Shown one piece after another: positions 15,236 to 24,022 of a stretch of DNA of 64,000 bases. Under the pieces are notes generated by a model. The model saw only the letters and a list, made by a program, of their open reading frames with translations. It did no database searches and had not been told where the DNA came from. A program made the translations under genes and the position numbers. Position 1 is the stretch's first letter. Every line of letters begins with the position of its first letter. Source of the DNA: a bacterium (GTDB lineage: Bacteria > Bacillota > Clostridia > Christensenellales > Aristaeellaceae); assembly GCA_004563405.1 (NCBI GenBank), contig SFTH01000012.1, forward strand, positions 21,150 to 85,149, given 5' to 3'.

Positions 15236-16588
15236 GTGTTCAATACCCATGACATCATGGAGACCCTGAAGATGATCGACCACCAGAAGCTGGACGTGCG
15301 CACGATCACCATGGGCATCTCCCTGTTCAACTGCGTCACCGACGATGAAAAGCTGCTGTGCAGCCGGGTGTACAACCGCATCGCCCGCCAGGCGGAGAAT
15401 CTGGTGAAGGTGGGGCAGTCCATCGAGCGCGAATTCGGCGTTCCCATCGTCAACAAGCGCATCTCCGTGACCCCGGCGGCGCTGATCTCCGGCGGCATCA
15501 AGCACCCCGAGAAGCTGGCGCTCTCTCTGGACGCGGCGGCCAAGGAGACGGGCGTGGACTTCATCGGCGGCTACTCCGCGCTGGTGCACAAGGCCATGAC
15601 CGAGGCCGACGAGCGGCTGATCCGCTCCATCCCGGAGGCGCTCTCCACCACCGACGTGGTCTGCTCCTCCATCAACATCGGCTCCACCCGCGCGGGCATC
15701 AACATGGACGCCGTTGCGCTGATGGGCCAGATCGTAAAGCAGACCGCCGAGCGCACCGCCGACCGTGACGGACTGGGCTGCGCCAAGCTGGTGGTGTTCT
15801 GCAACGCCGTGGAGGACAATCCCTTCATGGCGGGCGCGTTCCACGGCCCGGGCGAGGGCGACTGCGCGGTGAGCGTGGGCGTCTCCGGCCCCGGCGTGGT
15901 GAAGGTTGCGCTGGAGAAGGTCAAGGGAGCGCCGCTCAATGTGGTGGCCGAGACCATCAAGCGCACGGCCTTCCAGATCACCCGCGTGGGCCAGCTGGTG
16001 GCCATGGAGGCCAGCCGTCGGCTGAACGTGCCCTTCGGCATCGTGGATCTGTCCCTGGCCCCGACCCCGGCGGTGGGCGACAGCGTGGCGGCGATCCTCG
16101 AGGAGATGGGCCTGGAGTGCTGCGGCACCCACGGCACCACCGCGGCGCTGGCGCTGCTCAACGACGCGGTCAAGAAGGGCGGCGTGATGGCCTCCTCCAA
16201 CGTGGGCGGCCTGTCCGGTGCGTTCATCCCGGTCAGCGAGGACTGCGGCATGATTCACGCGGCGGAAGTGGGCGCGCTGAGCCTGGAGAAGCTCGAAGCC
16301 ATGACCTGCGTCTGCTCCGTGGGTCTGGACATGATCGCCATCCCCGGCGACACCACGGCGGAGACCATCTCCGCCATCATCGCGGACGAGGCGGCCATCG
16401 GCATGGTGAACAACAAGACCACTGCGGTGCGCGTGATTCCCGCGCCGGGCACGAAGCCAGGCGATCAGGTGGAGTTCGGCGGCCTGCTGGGCCACGCGCC
16501 GGTCATTCCGGTGAACCGCTTCGGCTCCGCGGAGTTCATTCAGCGCGGCGGCCGCATTCCCGCGCCGCTGCACAGCCTGCGAAATTAA
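15236..16588 (+). CDS. DUF711 / UPF0210 (PFL family) protein
   Basis: A 450-residue conserved protein of unknown function. The start is GTG at 15236 behind GAGGAGG. The N-terminus ITMGISLFNC and the glycine-rich blocks NKRISVTPAALISGG, VDFIGGYSALVHKA and SSNVGGLSGAFIPVSED are family features. The fold is thought to resemble that of glycyl-radical enzymes (pyruvate formate-lyase), hence the PFL name, but I see no C-terminal glycyl-radical motif and do not assign a reaction. It is paired with the ACT-domain gene. Confidence 0.92.
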   Translation: MFNTHDIMETLKMIDHQKLDVRTITMGISLFNCVTDDEKLLCSRVYNRIARQAENLVKVGQSIEREFGVPIVNKRISVTPAALISGGIKHPEKLALSLDAAAKETGVDFIGGYSALVHKAMTEADERLIRSIPEALSTTDVVCSSINIGSTRAGINMDAVALMGQIVKQTAERTADRDGLGCAKLVVFCNAVEDNPFMAGAFHGPGEGDCAVSVGVSGPGVVKVALEKVKGAPLNVVAETIKRTAFQITRVGQLVAMEASRRLNVPFGIVDLSLAPTPAVGDSVAAILEEMGLECCGTHGTTAALALLNDAVKKGGVMASSNVGGLSGAFIPVSEDCGMIHAAEVGALSLEKLEAMTCVCSVGLDMIAIPGDTTAETISAIIADEAAIGMVNNKTTAVRVIPAPGTKPGDQVEFGGLLGHAPVIPVNRFGSAEFIQRGGRIPAPLHSLRN

Positions 16589-16591
16589 GTA

Positions 16592-16619
16592 TTGAAAAAA
16601 ACGCAAAATGGGTTATAAT
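16592..16619 (+). promoter_or_regulatory. Promoter of the DUF1858 gene
   Basis: TTGAAA (16592-16597), a 16-base spacer and TATAAT (16614-16619). With the terminator at 16868 it makes the DUF1858 gene a separate transcription unit. Confidence 0.8.
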
Positions 16620-16652
16620 AGAACCAGAAAATCGAAACGGAGGAAAACCACT

Positions 16653-16856
16653 ATGCAGATTACCAAGCAGACCACCATGGGCGAAATGCTCGCCTACGAC
16701 CGCGGCATCGCCATGGTGCTGATGCAGGCCGGCATGCATTGCATCGGCTGCCCCTCTTCCATCGGCGAATCCCTCGAGGAAGCCTGTATGGTGCACGGCA
16801 TCGACAGCGACGAGGTGCTGGCCAACATTCAGAAGTATCTCGACAGCAAGCAGTAA
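16653..16856 (+). CDS. DUF1858 redox-disulfide domain protein
   Basis: A 67-residue protein of the family also called hybrid-cluster-protein-associated redox disulfide domain. The two cysteines lie in MHCIGCPSSIGESLEEAC (C-x-x-C plus a third cysteine), preceded by the typical MGEMLAYDRGIAMVLMQAGM. It is cytoplasmic, probably linked to redox or nitrosative-stress chemistry by family association; no partner is encoded next to it. The ATG at 16653 has GGAGGAAAA upstream. The longer frame from 16608 would overlap the -10 box. Confidence 0.92.
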   Translation: MQITKQTTMGEMLAYDRGIAMVLMQAGMHCIGCPSSIGESLEEACMVHGIDSDEVLANIQKYLDSKQ

Positions 16857-16867
16857 TTTTTGTGGAA

Positions 16868-16895
16868 AGCGTCGGCGCGCGCCGGCGCTTTTTTT
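16868..16895 (+). terminator. Terminator of the DUF1858 gene
   Basis: A 10-bp GC-rich stem (16868-16877 with 16880-16889, one G-U pair) followed by seven T. Confidence 0.85.
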
Positions 16896-16949
16896 CGGAG
16901 AATCGCGCCGGTTCCGGCCGGCGCGGAGAGACAAAGGAGGCGGCCCGTT

Positions 16950-17363
16950 ATGTGGCTCATGTGCGCAATTCTCTCGGCAGTGTTCGCAGCGCTGACGTCC
17001 ATACTGGCAAAGATCGGCATCGCCGACGTCAATTCCACCCTGGCGACGGCCATCCGCACGGTGGTGGTGCTGGCCATGTCCTGGGGCATGGTGTTTCTCA
17101 CGAAGGCCCAGGGGGGCATTTCGGAGATCAGCCGCAAGAGCTGGCTGTTTCTCATCCTCTCCGGCCTGGCCACCGGCGCGTCCTGGCTGTTCTACTATCG
17201 CGCGCTCCAGCTGGGCGAGGCCAGCAAGGTGGTTCCCATCGACAAGCTGAGCATCGTGATCACGCTGGTTCTGGCGTGGACGCTGCTGCGCGAACCCTTC
17301 AACTCCAAGTCCCTCATCGGCGCGGCGCTCATCGCGGCGGGCACGCTGGTGATGGTGCTGTGA
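16950..17363 (+). CDS. Small EamA-family transporter (single domain)
   Basis: A 137-residue membrane protein with one EamA repeat. Four to five membrane segments are visible (MCAILSAVFAALTSILA, TAIRTVVVLAMSWGMVFL, WLFLILSGLATGASWLFYY, LSIVITLVLAWTLL, LIGAALIAAGTLVMVL). Drug/metabolite transporters usually have two such repeats; single-repeat members of about 140 residues are a known subgroup and work as dimers. GLATGASWLFYYRALQLG and KVVPIDKLS are typical. The ATG has AAAGGAGG upstream. It overlaps the acetyltransferase start by four bases. Substrate unknown. Confidence 0.88.
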   Translation: MWLMCAILSAVFAALTSILAKIGIADVNSTLATAIRTVVVLAMSWGMVFLTKAQGGISEISRKSWLFLILSGLATGASWLFYYRALQLGEASKVVPIDKLSIVITLVLAWTLLREPFNSKSLIGAALIAAGTLVMVL

Positions 17364-17869
17364 GCGCGATCCCCGTCGGGGAGATCACCCATCGCTACGG
17401 GACGCGCCCCTTCACGGAGGATTCCCTTTCGGAATTGCTCGAGCTGTGCCTCGGAAACCCGCTGTACTACGCCCACCTGGGCGAGGCGGCGACGCTGGAC
17501 AGCCTGCGCGCGGATCTGACCGCGCTGCCTCCGGGCGTTTCCCTCCGGGACAAGTACTTCTTCGGCCTGTACGACGGCGACGCCCTGGTTGCGGCCATCG
17601 ACCTCATCGACGGCTACCGCGCCCCGGGCGAGGCCTATCTGGGCTGGTTCATGCTGGACGCGCGGCTGCAGGGCCGCGGCGAGGGCACGCGCATCGTCCG
17701 GGAGCTCGTCGCCTTTCTGCGGTCGCGGGGCTTTCGCACGCTCCGGCTCGCCCGCGTGAAGGGCAATCCCCAGAGCAAACGCTTCTGGGAAAAGAACGGC
17801 TTTGTTCCCAACGGCTTGGTGGTCGAACGGGAGACCCACGCCGTCGTGGAGATGGAGCTCGCGCTCTGA
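17360..17869 (+). CDS. GNAT-family N-acetyltransferase
   Basis: A 169-residue acetyl-CoA-dependent acetyltransferase. The acetyl-CoA site is in LDARLQGRGEGTRIVRELVAFLR (the Q/R-x-x-G-x-G/A loop), followed by FRTLRLARVKGNPQSKRFWEKNGF, the typical strand 5 and helix. The start GTG at 17360 overlaps the EamA stop, so the two are translationally coupled. Acceptor unknown; coupling to an exporter could mean a role in detoxification, which is speculation. Confidence 0.9.
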   Translation: MSAIPVGEITHRYGTRPFTEDSLSELLELCLGNPLYYAHLGEAATLDSLRADLTALPPGVSLRDKYFFGLYDGDALVAAIDLIDGYRAPGEAYLGWFMLDARLQGRGEGTRIVRELVAFLRSRGFRTLRLARVKGNPQSKRFWEKNGFVPNGLVVERETHAVVEMELAL

Positions 17870-18271
17870 ACGCCGCAGGACTGAATCCACCAAACCCGCC
17901 CGGGCAATCCCCGACGCAAACGGCGCAGGCGGAAGCAGGGACTTTGACGGACGGACACAGGCTCCCGCCGCACACCGGAGACGGCCGGAAAGGACCTACG
18001 GGGCGTGCTCGTCGCGGGACCCCTTTGGCTTCCGCCGCGCGCGCCGGGGACGGCCGGAAACCGTTGGCGCCGCCGCCCGAATCCGCCAAACCCTGGGCAT
18101 TCTGCCCGGACGGCTCGCACGGCCGCCCGGTTTTTTGCGCAGAGGCGGATTCTTTTTCCCCTCTGTTCCAACAAATATCCTGATTTTGCCGCACAAAATG
18201 GAGGAATTTCCATTCGACGCATGGAAATGATAAAAGTTGAACCATTCGTACAGAAGGAGCGCTCTTCCAAG
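17870..18271. other. Intergenic region with two imperfect GC-rich repeats
   Basis: No gene is supported here. An imperfect direct repeat of about 30 bases (CCGCCGC...CCGG-GACGGCCGGAAA) occurs near 17964-17991 and again near 18031-18060. A terminator follows at 18106-18136. The part from 18137 to 18271 is lower in GC and must hold the promoter of the glycosyltransferase gene, but I see no convincing -35/-10 pair. Confidence 0.5.
18106..18136 (+). terminator. Terminator behind the acetyltransferase gene
   Basis: A 9-bp GC-rich stem with one mismatch (18106-18114 with 18122-18130) followed by six T. Confidence 0.7.
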
Positions 18272-21200
18272 ATGAAACGCCTTTTTTGCATATTGCTCGC
18301 GCTGTCGGCCCTGCTCTGCGCCTCCGCCTGGGCGGAGGAGGGGGAAAACCTGGTGGTCAACGGCGATTTCTCCCAGCTGGACGCCCAGGGCCTGCCCGTA
18401 GGCTGGAGCCGGGAGATGTGGTTTACCGACGAGGGCGTCAGCAAGCTCTACGCCGATTCCGACGGCTACGAGGGCAGCTGCGCCGCCGTGGTGAACGCCG
18501 ATCCCAACGACGCGCGCTTTGTCCAGACCCTGCGGGTGGAGCCGGACAGCCTGTACCGCTTCTCCTGCATGGTGCGCGCCGAGGGCTGCGGCGACGCGGC
18601 CTACGGCGCGACCCTGTCCTTTGAGGACACCTTCAGCTACTCCGAATCCGTGCTGGACACGGCGGGGGAGTGGCGCAGGCTCACCGTCTACGGCCGCACC
18701 GGCGCTGAGCAGACTGAGGTCACGCTGATGCTGCGCATCGGCGGCTACGGCGCGGAGAACAGCGGCCGGGCGTGGTTTGACGACGTGGAGGCCGTGAAGC
18801 AGGACGCCGTGCCCGAGGGCGCGACCGTGCTCTCCCTGGAGCCGGTCAGCTCCTCCGGCGGCTCCTCCTCCGCCGCGGCGCAGGAGGAAGAAGGCGCGCC
18901 CAAGCGCAACACGCAGGCCTACCTGCTGCTGCTCGCGCTCTACGGCGTGCTGATTCTCGCCGTGGCGCGGCGCTCGAAGCGCATCGAGGGCGCGCGCATC
19001 TCCGCGGGCGCGCTGCTGGCTGCCGGGCTGGGCGCGGCGCTCCTGCTGCGGCTGGTGCTGGCCGTCTGCGTGCGGGGCTACAACACGGACATCAACTGCT
19101 TCTCCGCCTGGTCGGAGCGCATCTACAGCCTCGGCCCCGGTAACTTCTACGCCGAGGACTACTTCTGCGACTATCCCCCGGGATACATGCTGCTGTTGTG
19201 GCTGCCCGCGGCGCTGCGCGACCTGCTGGGACTTTCGGTGCAGGGCCCGGGGCATCTGCTGCTGCTCAAGCTGCTGCCCATCCTCTGCGATCTGCTGGGC
19301 GCGTGCCTGATCTGGCGCGTGGCCCGTCGACGGAACGTCCCGGAGCGCATCGCGGCGGCGCTGGCGCTGTTCTACGCCCTCAACCCCGCGGCGGTCATCG
19401 ACTCCGCCGCCTGGGGACAGATCGACTCCGTGTTCACGCTGCTGGTCGCCCTGTGCGCGCTGGAGGCCATTGACGAAAAGTACCTTTCCTCCCTCGTCGC
19501 CTTCGCGGCGGCCATGCTCATCAAGCCCCAGGCCATGCTCTTCGCGCCGCTGGGCCTGATCTACATCGTCGCCCGCCTGATCCGCGGCCGCGACGGCAAA
19601 AAGCTGCGCGACTTCCTGCTGGGCCTGGCGGCGGCGCTGGCGCTGCTCTATGCGACCGCGCTCCTCTTCTTCGCCGGCGGCGCGGACAGCTTCATCGCCG
19701 CGCTCACGCAGCCGGTTGCAAAGCTCGTCGCCCTCTACGGCGAGACCCTGGGCAGCTATTCCTACCTCACCATCAACGCCCTGAACCTCTACACCCTGCT
19801 GGGCTTCAACTGGGTGTCCACCGCCGCCCAACCCCTGTGGACGATCTTCGCCTGGTGCATGTTCGCCGCGGCCTACCTCTTCGCGGGCTACCTGTGCGTG
19901 GGCTCCAGGCGCAGCCATTCCCTGCTGCTCTCCGGCGGCGCGCTGATCGCGCTGATCTACGCCTTCGGGCCGAAGATTCACGAGCGCTACATCTTTCCGG
20001 CGCTGCTGCTGCTGACCCTGGCCTACGCCTGCGACCGGGACCGCCGCGTGCTCCTCTCCCTCACGGTGATGATTGCCGTGGCGGCCATGAATGAGCTGCT
20101 GGTGCTCCAGGGCGGCATGGGCACGGGCAACTACGGCCACCTGCAATCCTCGGAGCAGTGGCTCAACGCCATGCTCTCCCTCACGAACGTGCTCAACGCC
20201 CTGTATCTGGCCTGGGTGTCCCTGGACGTTTGCATCCTGGGTCATGTGCATGCGCTGAAGCCCGGCGCGGAAGATACGCCCGGCGCGCCGGAAGCGGCGG
20301 AAGCGCGCCGCGATCACCGGCTGCACCTCAAGCGCCGGGACTACCTGCTGATGGCCGCGGTCACCGCCCTCTACGCCGCCGTCGCCTTCGTCAACCTGGG
20401 CTCGACCCAGGCCCCCCAGACCGACTGGGTCTCCAGCCAGTCCGGGGAGAACATCGTCTTTGACCTGGGCGATGTGCACACCTTCCGCATGACCTACTAC
20501 GGCGGCATCTGCAACTCCACCTTCACCGTGGAGCTCTCCAACGACGGCGAGGTGTGGACGCAGCCCTGCCGCGCCCAGTACGACCAGGGCGAAATCTTTC
20601 GCTGGCTGTGGTATGTTCCCCGGGACGAGAGCGGCAACGTGCTCTACGGGCAGACCGTCGATCCCGGCGGCGGCAGCGCCTACGTCACCTATGCCACGAA
20701 CGACAACGCCTATCCCCTCCAGACCGCCCGCTATGTGCGCATCACGGCGCTGAGCGCGGGCCTGCGCCTCTCGGAGGTTGGCTTCTGGGGCGAGGACGGC
20801 GCGCTGCTGGACGTGGAGATCGCCGCCCGGGAGGGCGAGTATCCCGACTACGCCGTGGATCCGGCGCTGCTGACCGACGAGCAAAACTGCGTTGTGGAGA
20901 CCCCCAGCTACTACAACGGCACCTACTTCGACGAGATCTACCACGCCCGCACGGCCTACGAGCTGGTGCACGGGCTCTCCATCTACGAATGGACGCATCC
21001 CCCGCTGGGTAAGGTGCTCATGAGCCTGGGCGTGCGCATCTTCGGCATGACGCCCTTCGGCTGGCGCTTCATGGGCGCGCTGGTGGGCGTAATGATGCTG
21101 CCGCTGATGTACCTGCTGGCCATGCAGCTCACCAAATCCACAAAGCTCTCTGCGATCGCCATGTGCCTGCTGGCGCTGGACAGCATGCACTTCACCCAGA

Positions 21201-22156
21201 CCCGCATCGCCACCATCGACTCCTACGCAGTGTTCTGGATCCTGCTGATGTACTTCTTCATGATCCGCGCGGTGCAGATGGACTGGCGGCAGGTCTCCCT
21301 GGGGCGCTTCCTCGTCCCGCTGGGCCTGTGCGGCGTGACCATGGGCGTGGCCATCGCCACCAAGTGGATCGGCGCATACGCGGCGGTGGGCCTGGCGGTG
21401 CTGCTGTTCTGGAAGCTGATCTCTGAAATCGCGCGGGGCGGCGCACTCCGGCGGGAGGCCGTGCGGCGCAGCCTGTGGACGGTGGCCTTCTGCCTGCTGT
21501 TCTTCGTGCTGATCCCGCTGCTGATCTACTACTTCTCCTACACGGGCCAGCTCAAATACGAGGGCGTGAACGGCTTCGGGGACATGTTCAGCATGGAGCG
21601 GGTCAGGCGCGTGATCGAGCTTCAGGAGAGCATGCTCAACTACCACGCCGGTCTGGGCGGCGACACCCACTACTTCCGCTCGCCCTGGTATCAGTGGCCG
21701 GTGATCTGGTGGCCCATGTGGTACTACTCCGGCACGCCGTACCTCTCCGCGGGCACGATCTCCTCGATCTCCTGCATGGGCAATCCCGCCGTGTGGTGGA
21801 CGGGCCTGGTTGCGCTCCTCTTCATCCTGATCGCCTCCGCCTGGCGGCGGCGCGCGCCGAAGAGCTGGCTGATCGTGCTAATCGGCTTCGCCAGCCAGTT
21901 CCTGCCCTGGGTGCTGGTGCCCCGCTCCACCTTCATCTACCACTATTTCGCCAGCGTGCCCTTCATCATCCTCTGCACGGTGCTGATGCTGGACGAGCTG
22001 CGCAAGCGCAGCGAGAAGGGCTTCAGGTGGATCGCCTGCGGCCTGCTCGCCCTGTCGCTGATCCTCTTTGTGGCATTCTATCCGCTGGAGTCCGGCCTGC
22101 CCGTCTCCCGGAATTATGCGCAATACCTGAGATGGTTCAAGTGGTATAACTTCTGA
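18272..22156 (+). CDS. Double GT-C glycosyltransferase: carbohydrate-binding-like domain + GT-C + discoidin-like domain + PMT (GT39)
   Basis: A 1294-residue membrane protein. In order: a signal peptide (residues 1-22); an extracytoplasmic CBM-like beta domain (about 25-200, starting NLVVNGDFSQLDAQGLPVGW); a Ser/Ala linker; a first GT-C module with many membrane segments (about 215-665) and the first-loop motif YNTDINCFSAWSE; a discoidin-like beta domain (about 720-845, FTVELSNDGEVW); then a protein-mannosyltransferase-like GT39 module (about 875-1294) with the catalytic first-loop pair in TYFDEIYHARTAYE and THPPLGK. Such enzymes move sugars from polyprenyl-phosphate donors outside the membrane. 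The ATG at 18272 has AAGGAG 12 bases upstream. Acceptor and sugar are unknown. Confidence 0.85.
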   Translation: MKRLFCILLALSALLCASAWAEEGENLVVNGDFSQLDAQGLPVGWSREMWFTDEGVSKLYADSDGYEGSCAAVVNADPNDARFVQTLRVEPDSLYRFSCMVRAEGCGDAAYGATLSFEDTFSYSESVLDTAGEWRRLTVYGRTGAEQTEVTLMLRIGGYGAENSGRAWFDDVEAVKQDAVPEGATVLSLEPVSSSGGSSSAAAQEEEGAPKRNTQAYLLLLALYGVLILAVARRSKRIEGARISAGALLAAGLGAALLLRLVLAVCVRGYNTDINCFSAWSERIYSLGPGNFYAEDYFCDYPPGYMLLLWLPAALRDLLGLSVQGPGHLLLLKLLPILCDLLGACLIWRVARRRNVPERIAAALALFYALNPAAVIDSAAWGQIDSVFTLLVALCALEAIDEKYLSSLVAFAAAMLIKPQAMLFAPLGLIYIVARLIRGRDGKKLRDFLLGLAAALALLYATALLFFAGGADSFIAALTQPVAKLVALYGETLGSYSYLTINALNLYTLLGFNWVSTAAQPLWTIFAWCMFAAAYLFAGYLCVGSRRSHSLLLSGGALIALIYAFGPKIHERYIFPALLLLTLAYACDRDRRVLLSLTVMIAVAAMNELLVLQGGMGTGNYGHLQSSEQWLNAMLSLTNVLNALYLAWVSLDVCILGHVHALKPGAEDTPGAPEAAEARRDHRLHLKRRDYLLMAAVTALYAAVAFVNLGSTQAPQTDWVSSQSGENIVFDLGDVHTFRMTYYGGICNSTFTVELSNDGEVWTQPCRAQYDQGEIFRWLWYVPRDESGNVLYGQTVDPGGGSAYVTYATNDNAYPLQTARYVRITALSAGLRLSEVGFWGEDGALLDVEIAAREGEYPDYAVDPALLTDEQNCVVETPSYYNGTYFDEIYHARTAYELVHGLSIYEWTHPPLGKVLMSLGVRIFGMTPFGWRFMGALVGVMMLPLMYLLAMQLTKSTKLSAIAMCLLALDSMHFTQTRIATIDSYAVFWILLMYFFMIRAVQMDWRQVSLGRFLVPLGLCGVTMGVAIATKWIGAYAAVGLAVLLFWKLISEIARGGALRREAVRRSLWTVAFCLLFFVLIPLLIYYFSYTGQLKYEGVNGFGDMFSMERVRRVIELQESMLNYHAGLGGDTHYFRSPWYQWPVIWWPMWYYSGTPYLSAGTISSISCMGNPAVWWTGLVALLFILIASAWRRRAPKSWLIVLIGFASQFLPWVLVPRSTFIYHYFASVPFIILCTVLMLDELRKRSEKGFRWIACGLLALSLILFVAFYPLESGLPVSRNYAQYLRWFKWYNF

Positions 22157-22162
22157 ATCCCC

Positions 22163-22191
22163 ACGCCGGACGGCCCCGCGCCGTCCGGCGT
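22163..22191 (+). terminator. Terminator behind the glycosyltransferase gene
   Basis: A 12-bp perfect stem (22163-22174 with 22180-22191) right after the stop, with only a short T-rich tail, so efficiency may be moderate. Confidence 0.65.
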
Positions 22192-22335
22192 GTTGCGCCC
22201 GCGGCGGCAATCTTTCTTCCATTATAAGTGTGCCGCCGTTCTCCAGTTGCACGGGCGGTGCGGCCTCCTCCGCCCACAGTCCTGTCGCCCGGGCGGCAGT
22301 CGCGGCCCTTTTTCCATCGTTCTGCGCATTTCATA

Positions 22336-22364
22336 TTGTCTTTTCAGGGATTCTATGTTATAGT
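22336..22364 (+). promoter_or_regulatory. Probable comM promoter
   Basis: TTGTCT (22336-22341), a 17-base spacer and TATAGT (22359-22364), about 50 bases before the comM start. It may drive the whole comM-dprA-topA-trmFO-hslVU run. Confidence 0.6.
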
Positions 22365-22415
22365 TCAGAATGACTTATTGTTTCACCCATCCAGCACAAC
22401 AGGGAGGCGAGCGCC

Positions 22416-23951
22416 GTGCTTGCGAGCATACTCAGCTGTGGCCTGACCGGCATCGACGGCTTTTCCGTGACGGCGGAGATCAACCTTGCGACGGGCATGC
22501 CCATGTTTGAAATCGTCGGCCTGCCGGACGCATCGGTGAAGGAGGCCCGGGAGCGGGTGCGCGCCGCGCTGAAGAACAGCGGCTTCGCCTTCCCCAACGG
22601 CCGCATCACCGTAAACCTCGCCCCTGCGGACCTGAAGAAGGAGGGCCCCGCCTACGACCTGCCCATCGCCCTGGGCCTGCTGGCCTGCGCGGGCAGCCTG
22701 GACCCCGAGCGCCTGCGGGACGTGTGCATCCTGGGCGAGCTCTCGCTGGACGGCAGCGTGCGGGGCGTGCGCGGCGCGCTGCCCATGGTCATCTCCGCCC
22801 GCAGCCGGGGCGTGAAGGCCGTGATGGTGCCCGCGGACAACCTGCCGGAGCTGCGCTGCATCGAGGGCATCGACATCCTCGGCGCGGATTCCCTGCTCTC
22901 CGCCGCGCGGCACTTCCGCGGCGAGGAGGCCATCCTCCCGCTGATTCCCGTGGGCTACGAGGCGCTGCTGGAAAAGCGCGCCTTCGTCACGGATTTTTCC
23001 CACGTCAAGGGTCAGAGGAGCGCCAAGCGCGCGCTGGAGATCGCCGCCGCGGGCGGCCACAACGTGCTGATGATCGGCCCGCCCGGCTCGGGCAAGACCC
23101 TGCTGGCCCGCTGCATGCCCACCATCCTGCCGGACATGACCTTCGACGAGGCGCTGGAGACCACCCGCATCCACTCCGTGGCGGGTACGGTGCCGCCCAG
23201 TGGCCTGCTGATTGAGCGCCCCTTCCGCTCGCCCCACCACACGGCCTCCCACGCCTCGCTGGTGGGCGGCGGCACGAACGCCCTGCCCGGCGAAATCTCC
23301 AAGGCCCACAACGGCGTGCTGTTTCTGGACGAGCTGCCGGAGTATCGGCGGGACGTGCTGGAGGCCCTGCGCCAGCCCCTGGAGGACGGCTTCGTGACCA
23401 TCACCCGGGTCAGCGCCCAGGCCACCTACCCCGCCGACTTCGTGCTGGTGTGCTCCATGAACCCCTGCCCCTGCGGAAACCTGGGCAGCCGCACCCGGCC
23501 CTGCCGCTGCACGCCCACGGAGATCCGCCGCTATTTGAACCGCATCTCCGGCCCGCTGCTGGACCGCATTGACATGCACATCGAGGTGGAGTCCATTCCC
23601 GCCGAGCGCCTCTCCCAGGACGCGCCGGAGGAGTCCTCCGCCGAGGTGCGCCGCCGGGTGGAGGCGGCCCGAGCGGTGCAGCGCGCGCGCTACGCCGGCG
23701 ACCCGGCGGGCATCCGCATCAACGCCCAGCTCAGCGCCCGGAACCTGAACGCCGCCTGCCCCATGACGGCCGACGCGAAGGAGCTGCTGCTGCTCTCCTG
23801 CGAGCGGCTGCGCCTGTCCAACCGCGCCTACACCCGCATCCTGAAGGTCGCCCGCACCATCGCCGACCTGGAGGGCGCGGAGGAGATCACCGCCGGGCAC
23901 ATCTCCGAATCCGTGCAGTACCGCACGCTGGATCGGAAGTACTGGGGATAG
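22416..23951 (+). CDS. comM: YifB/ComM family AAA+ ATPase (Mg-chelatase-like)
   Basis: ComM proteins are hexameric AAA+ helicases that promote branch migration during natural transformation. The 511 residues show the N-terminal ChlI-like domain (MPMFEIVGLPDASVKEARERV), Walker A GPPGSGKT near residue 222, Walker B VLFLDELPE, the sensor region VCSMNPCPCG and a C-terminal helical domain. The start is GTG at 22416 behind GGGAGG. It is followed by dprA, as in many Clostridia; both belong to DNA uptake. Confidence 0.95.
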   Translation: MLASILSCGLTGIDGFSVTAEINLATGMPMFEIVGLPDASVKEARERVRAALKNSGFAFPNGRITVNLAPADLKKEGPAYDLPIALGLLACAGSLDPERLRDVCILGELSLDGSVRGVRGALPMVISARSRGVKAVMVPADNLPELRCIEGIDILGADSLLSAARHFRGEEAILPLIPVGYEALLEKRAFVTDFSHVKGQRSAKRALEIAAAGGHNVLMIGPPGSGKTLLARCMPTILPDMTFDEALETTRIHSVAGTVPPSGLLIERPFRSPHHTASHASLVGGGTNALPGEISKAHNGVLFLDELPEYRRDVLEALRQPLEDGFVTITRVSAQATYPADFVLVCSMNPCPCGNLGSRTRPCRCTPTEIRRYLNRISGPLLDRIDMHIEVESIPAERLSQDAPEESSAEVRRRVEAARAVQRARYAGDPAGIRINAQLSARNLNAACPMTADAKELLLLSCERLRLSNRAYTRILKVARTIADLEGAEEITAGHISESVQYRTLDRKYWG

Positions 23952-24022
23952 AACGCGCGCCGTGACCGGGGCGGCGCAACGCGCACACGCCCGGCCCCGC
24001 GCCGGAAATTGAGGAAACACGC

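Noticed and set aside
17996..21670. Minus-strand frame of 1224 codons opposite the glycosyltransferase gene
   Set aside because: Shadow of the real gene; its text is repetitive (Glu/Gln/His-rich) and the plus-strand protein has clear domains.
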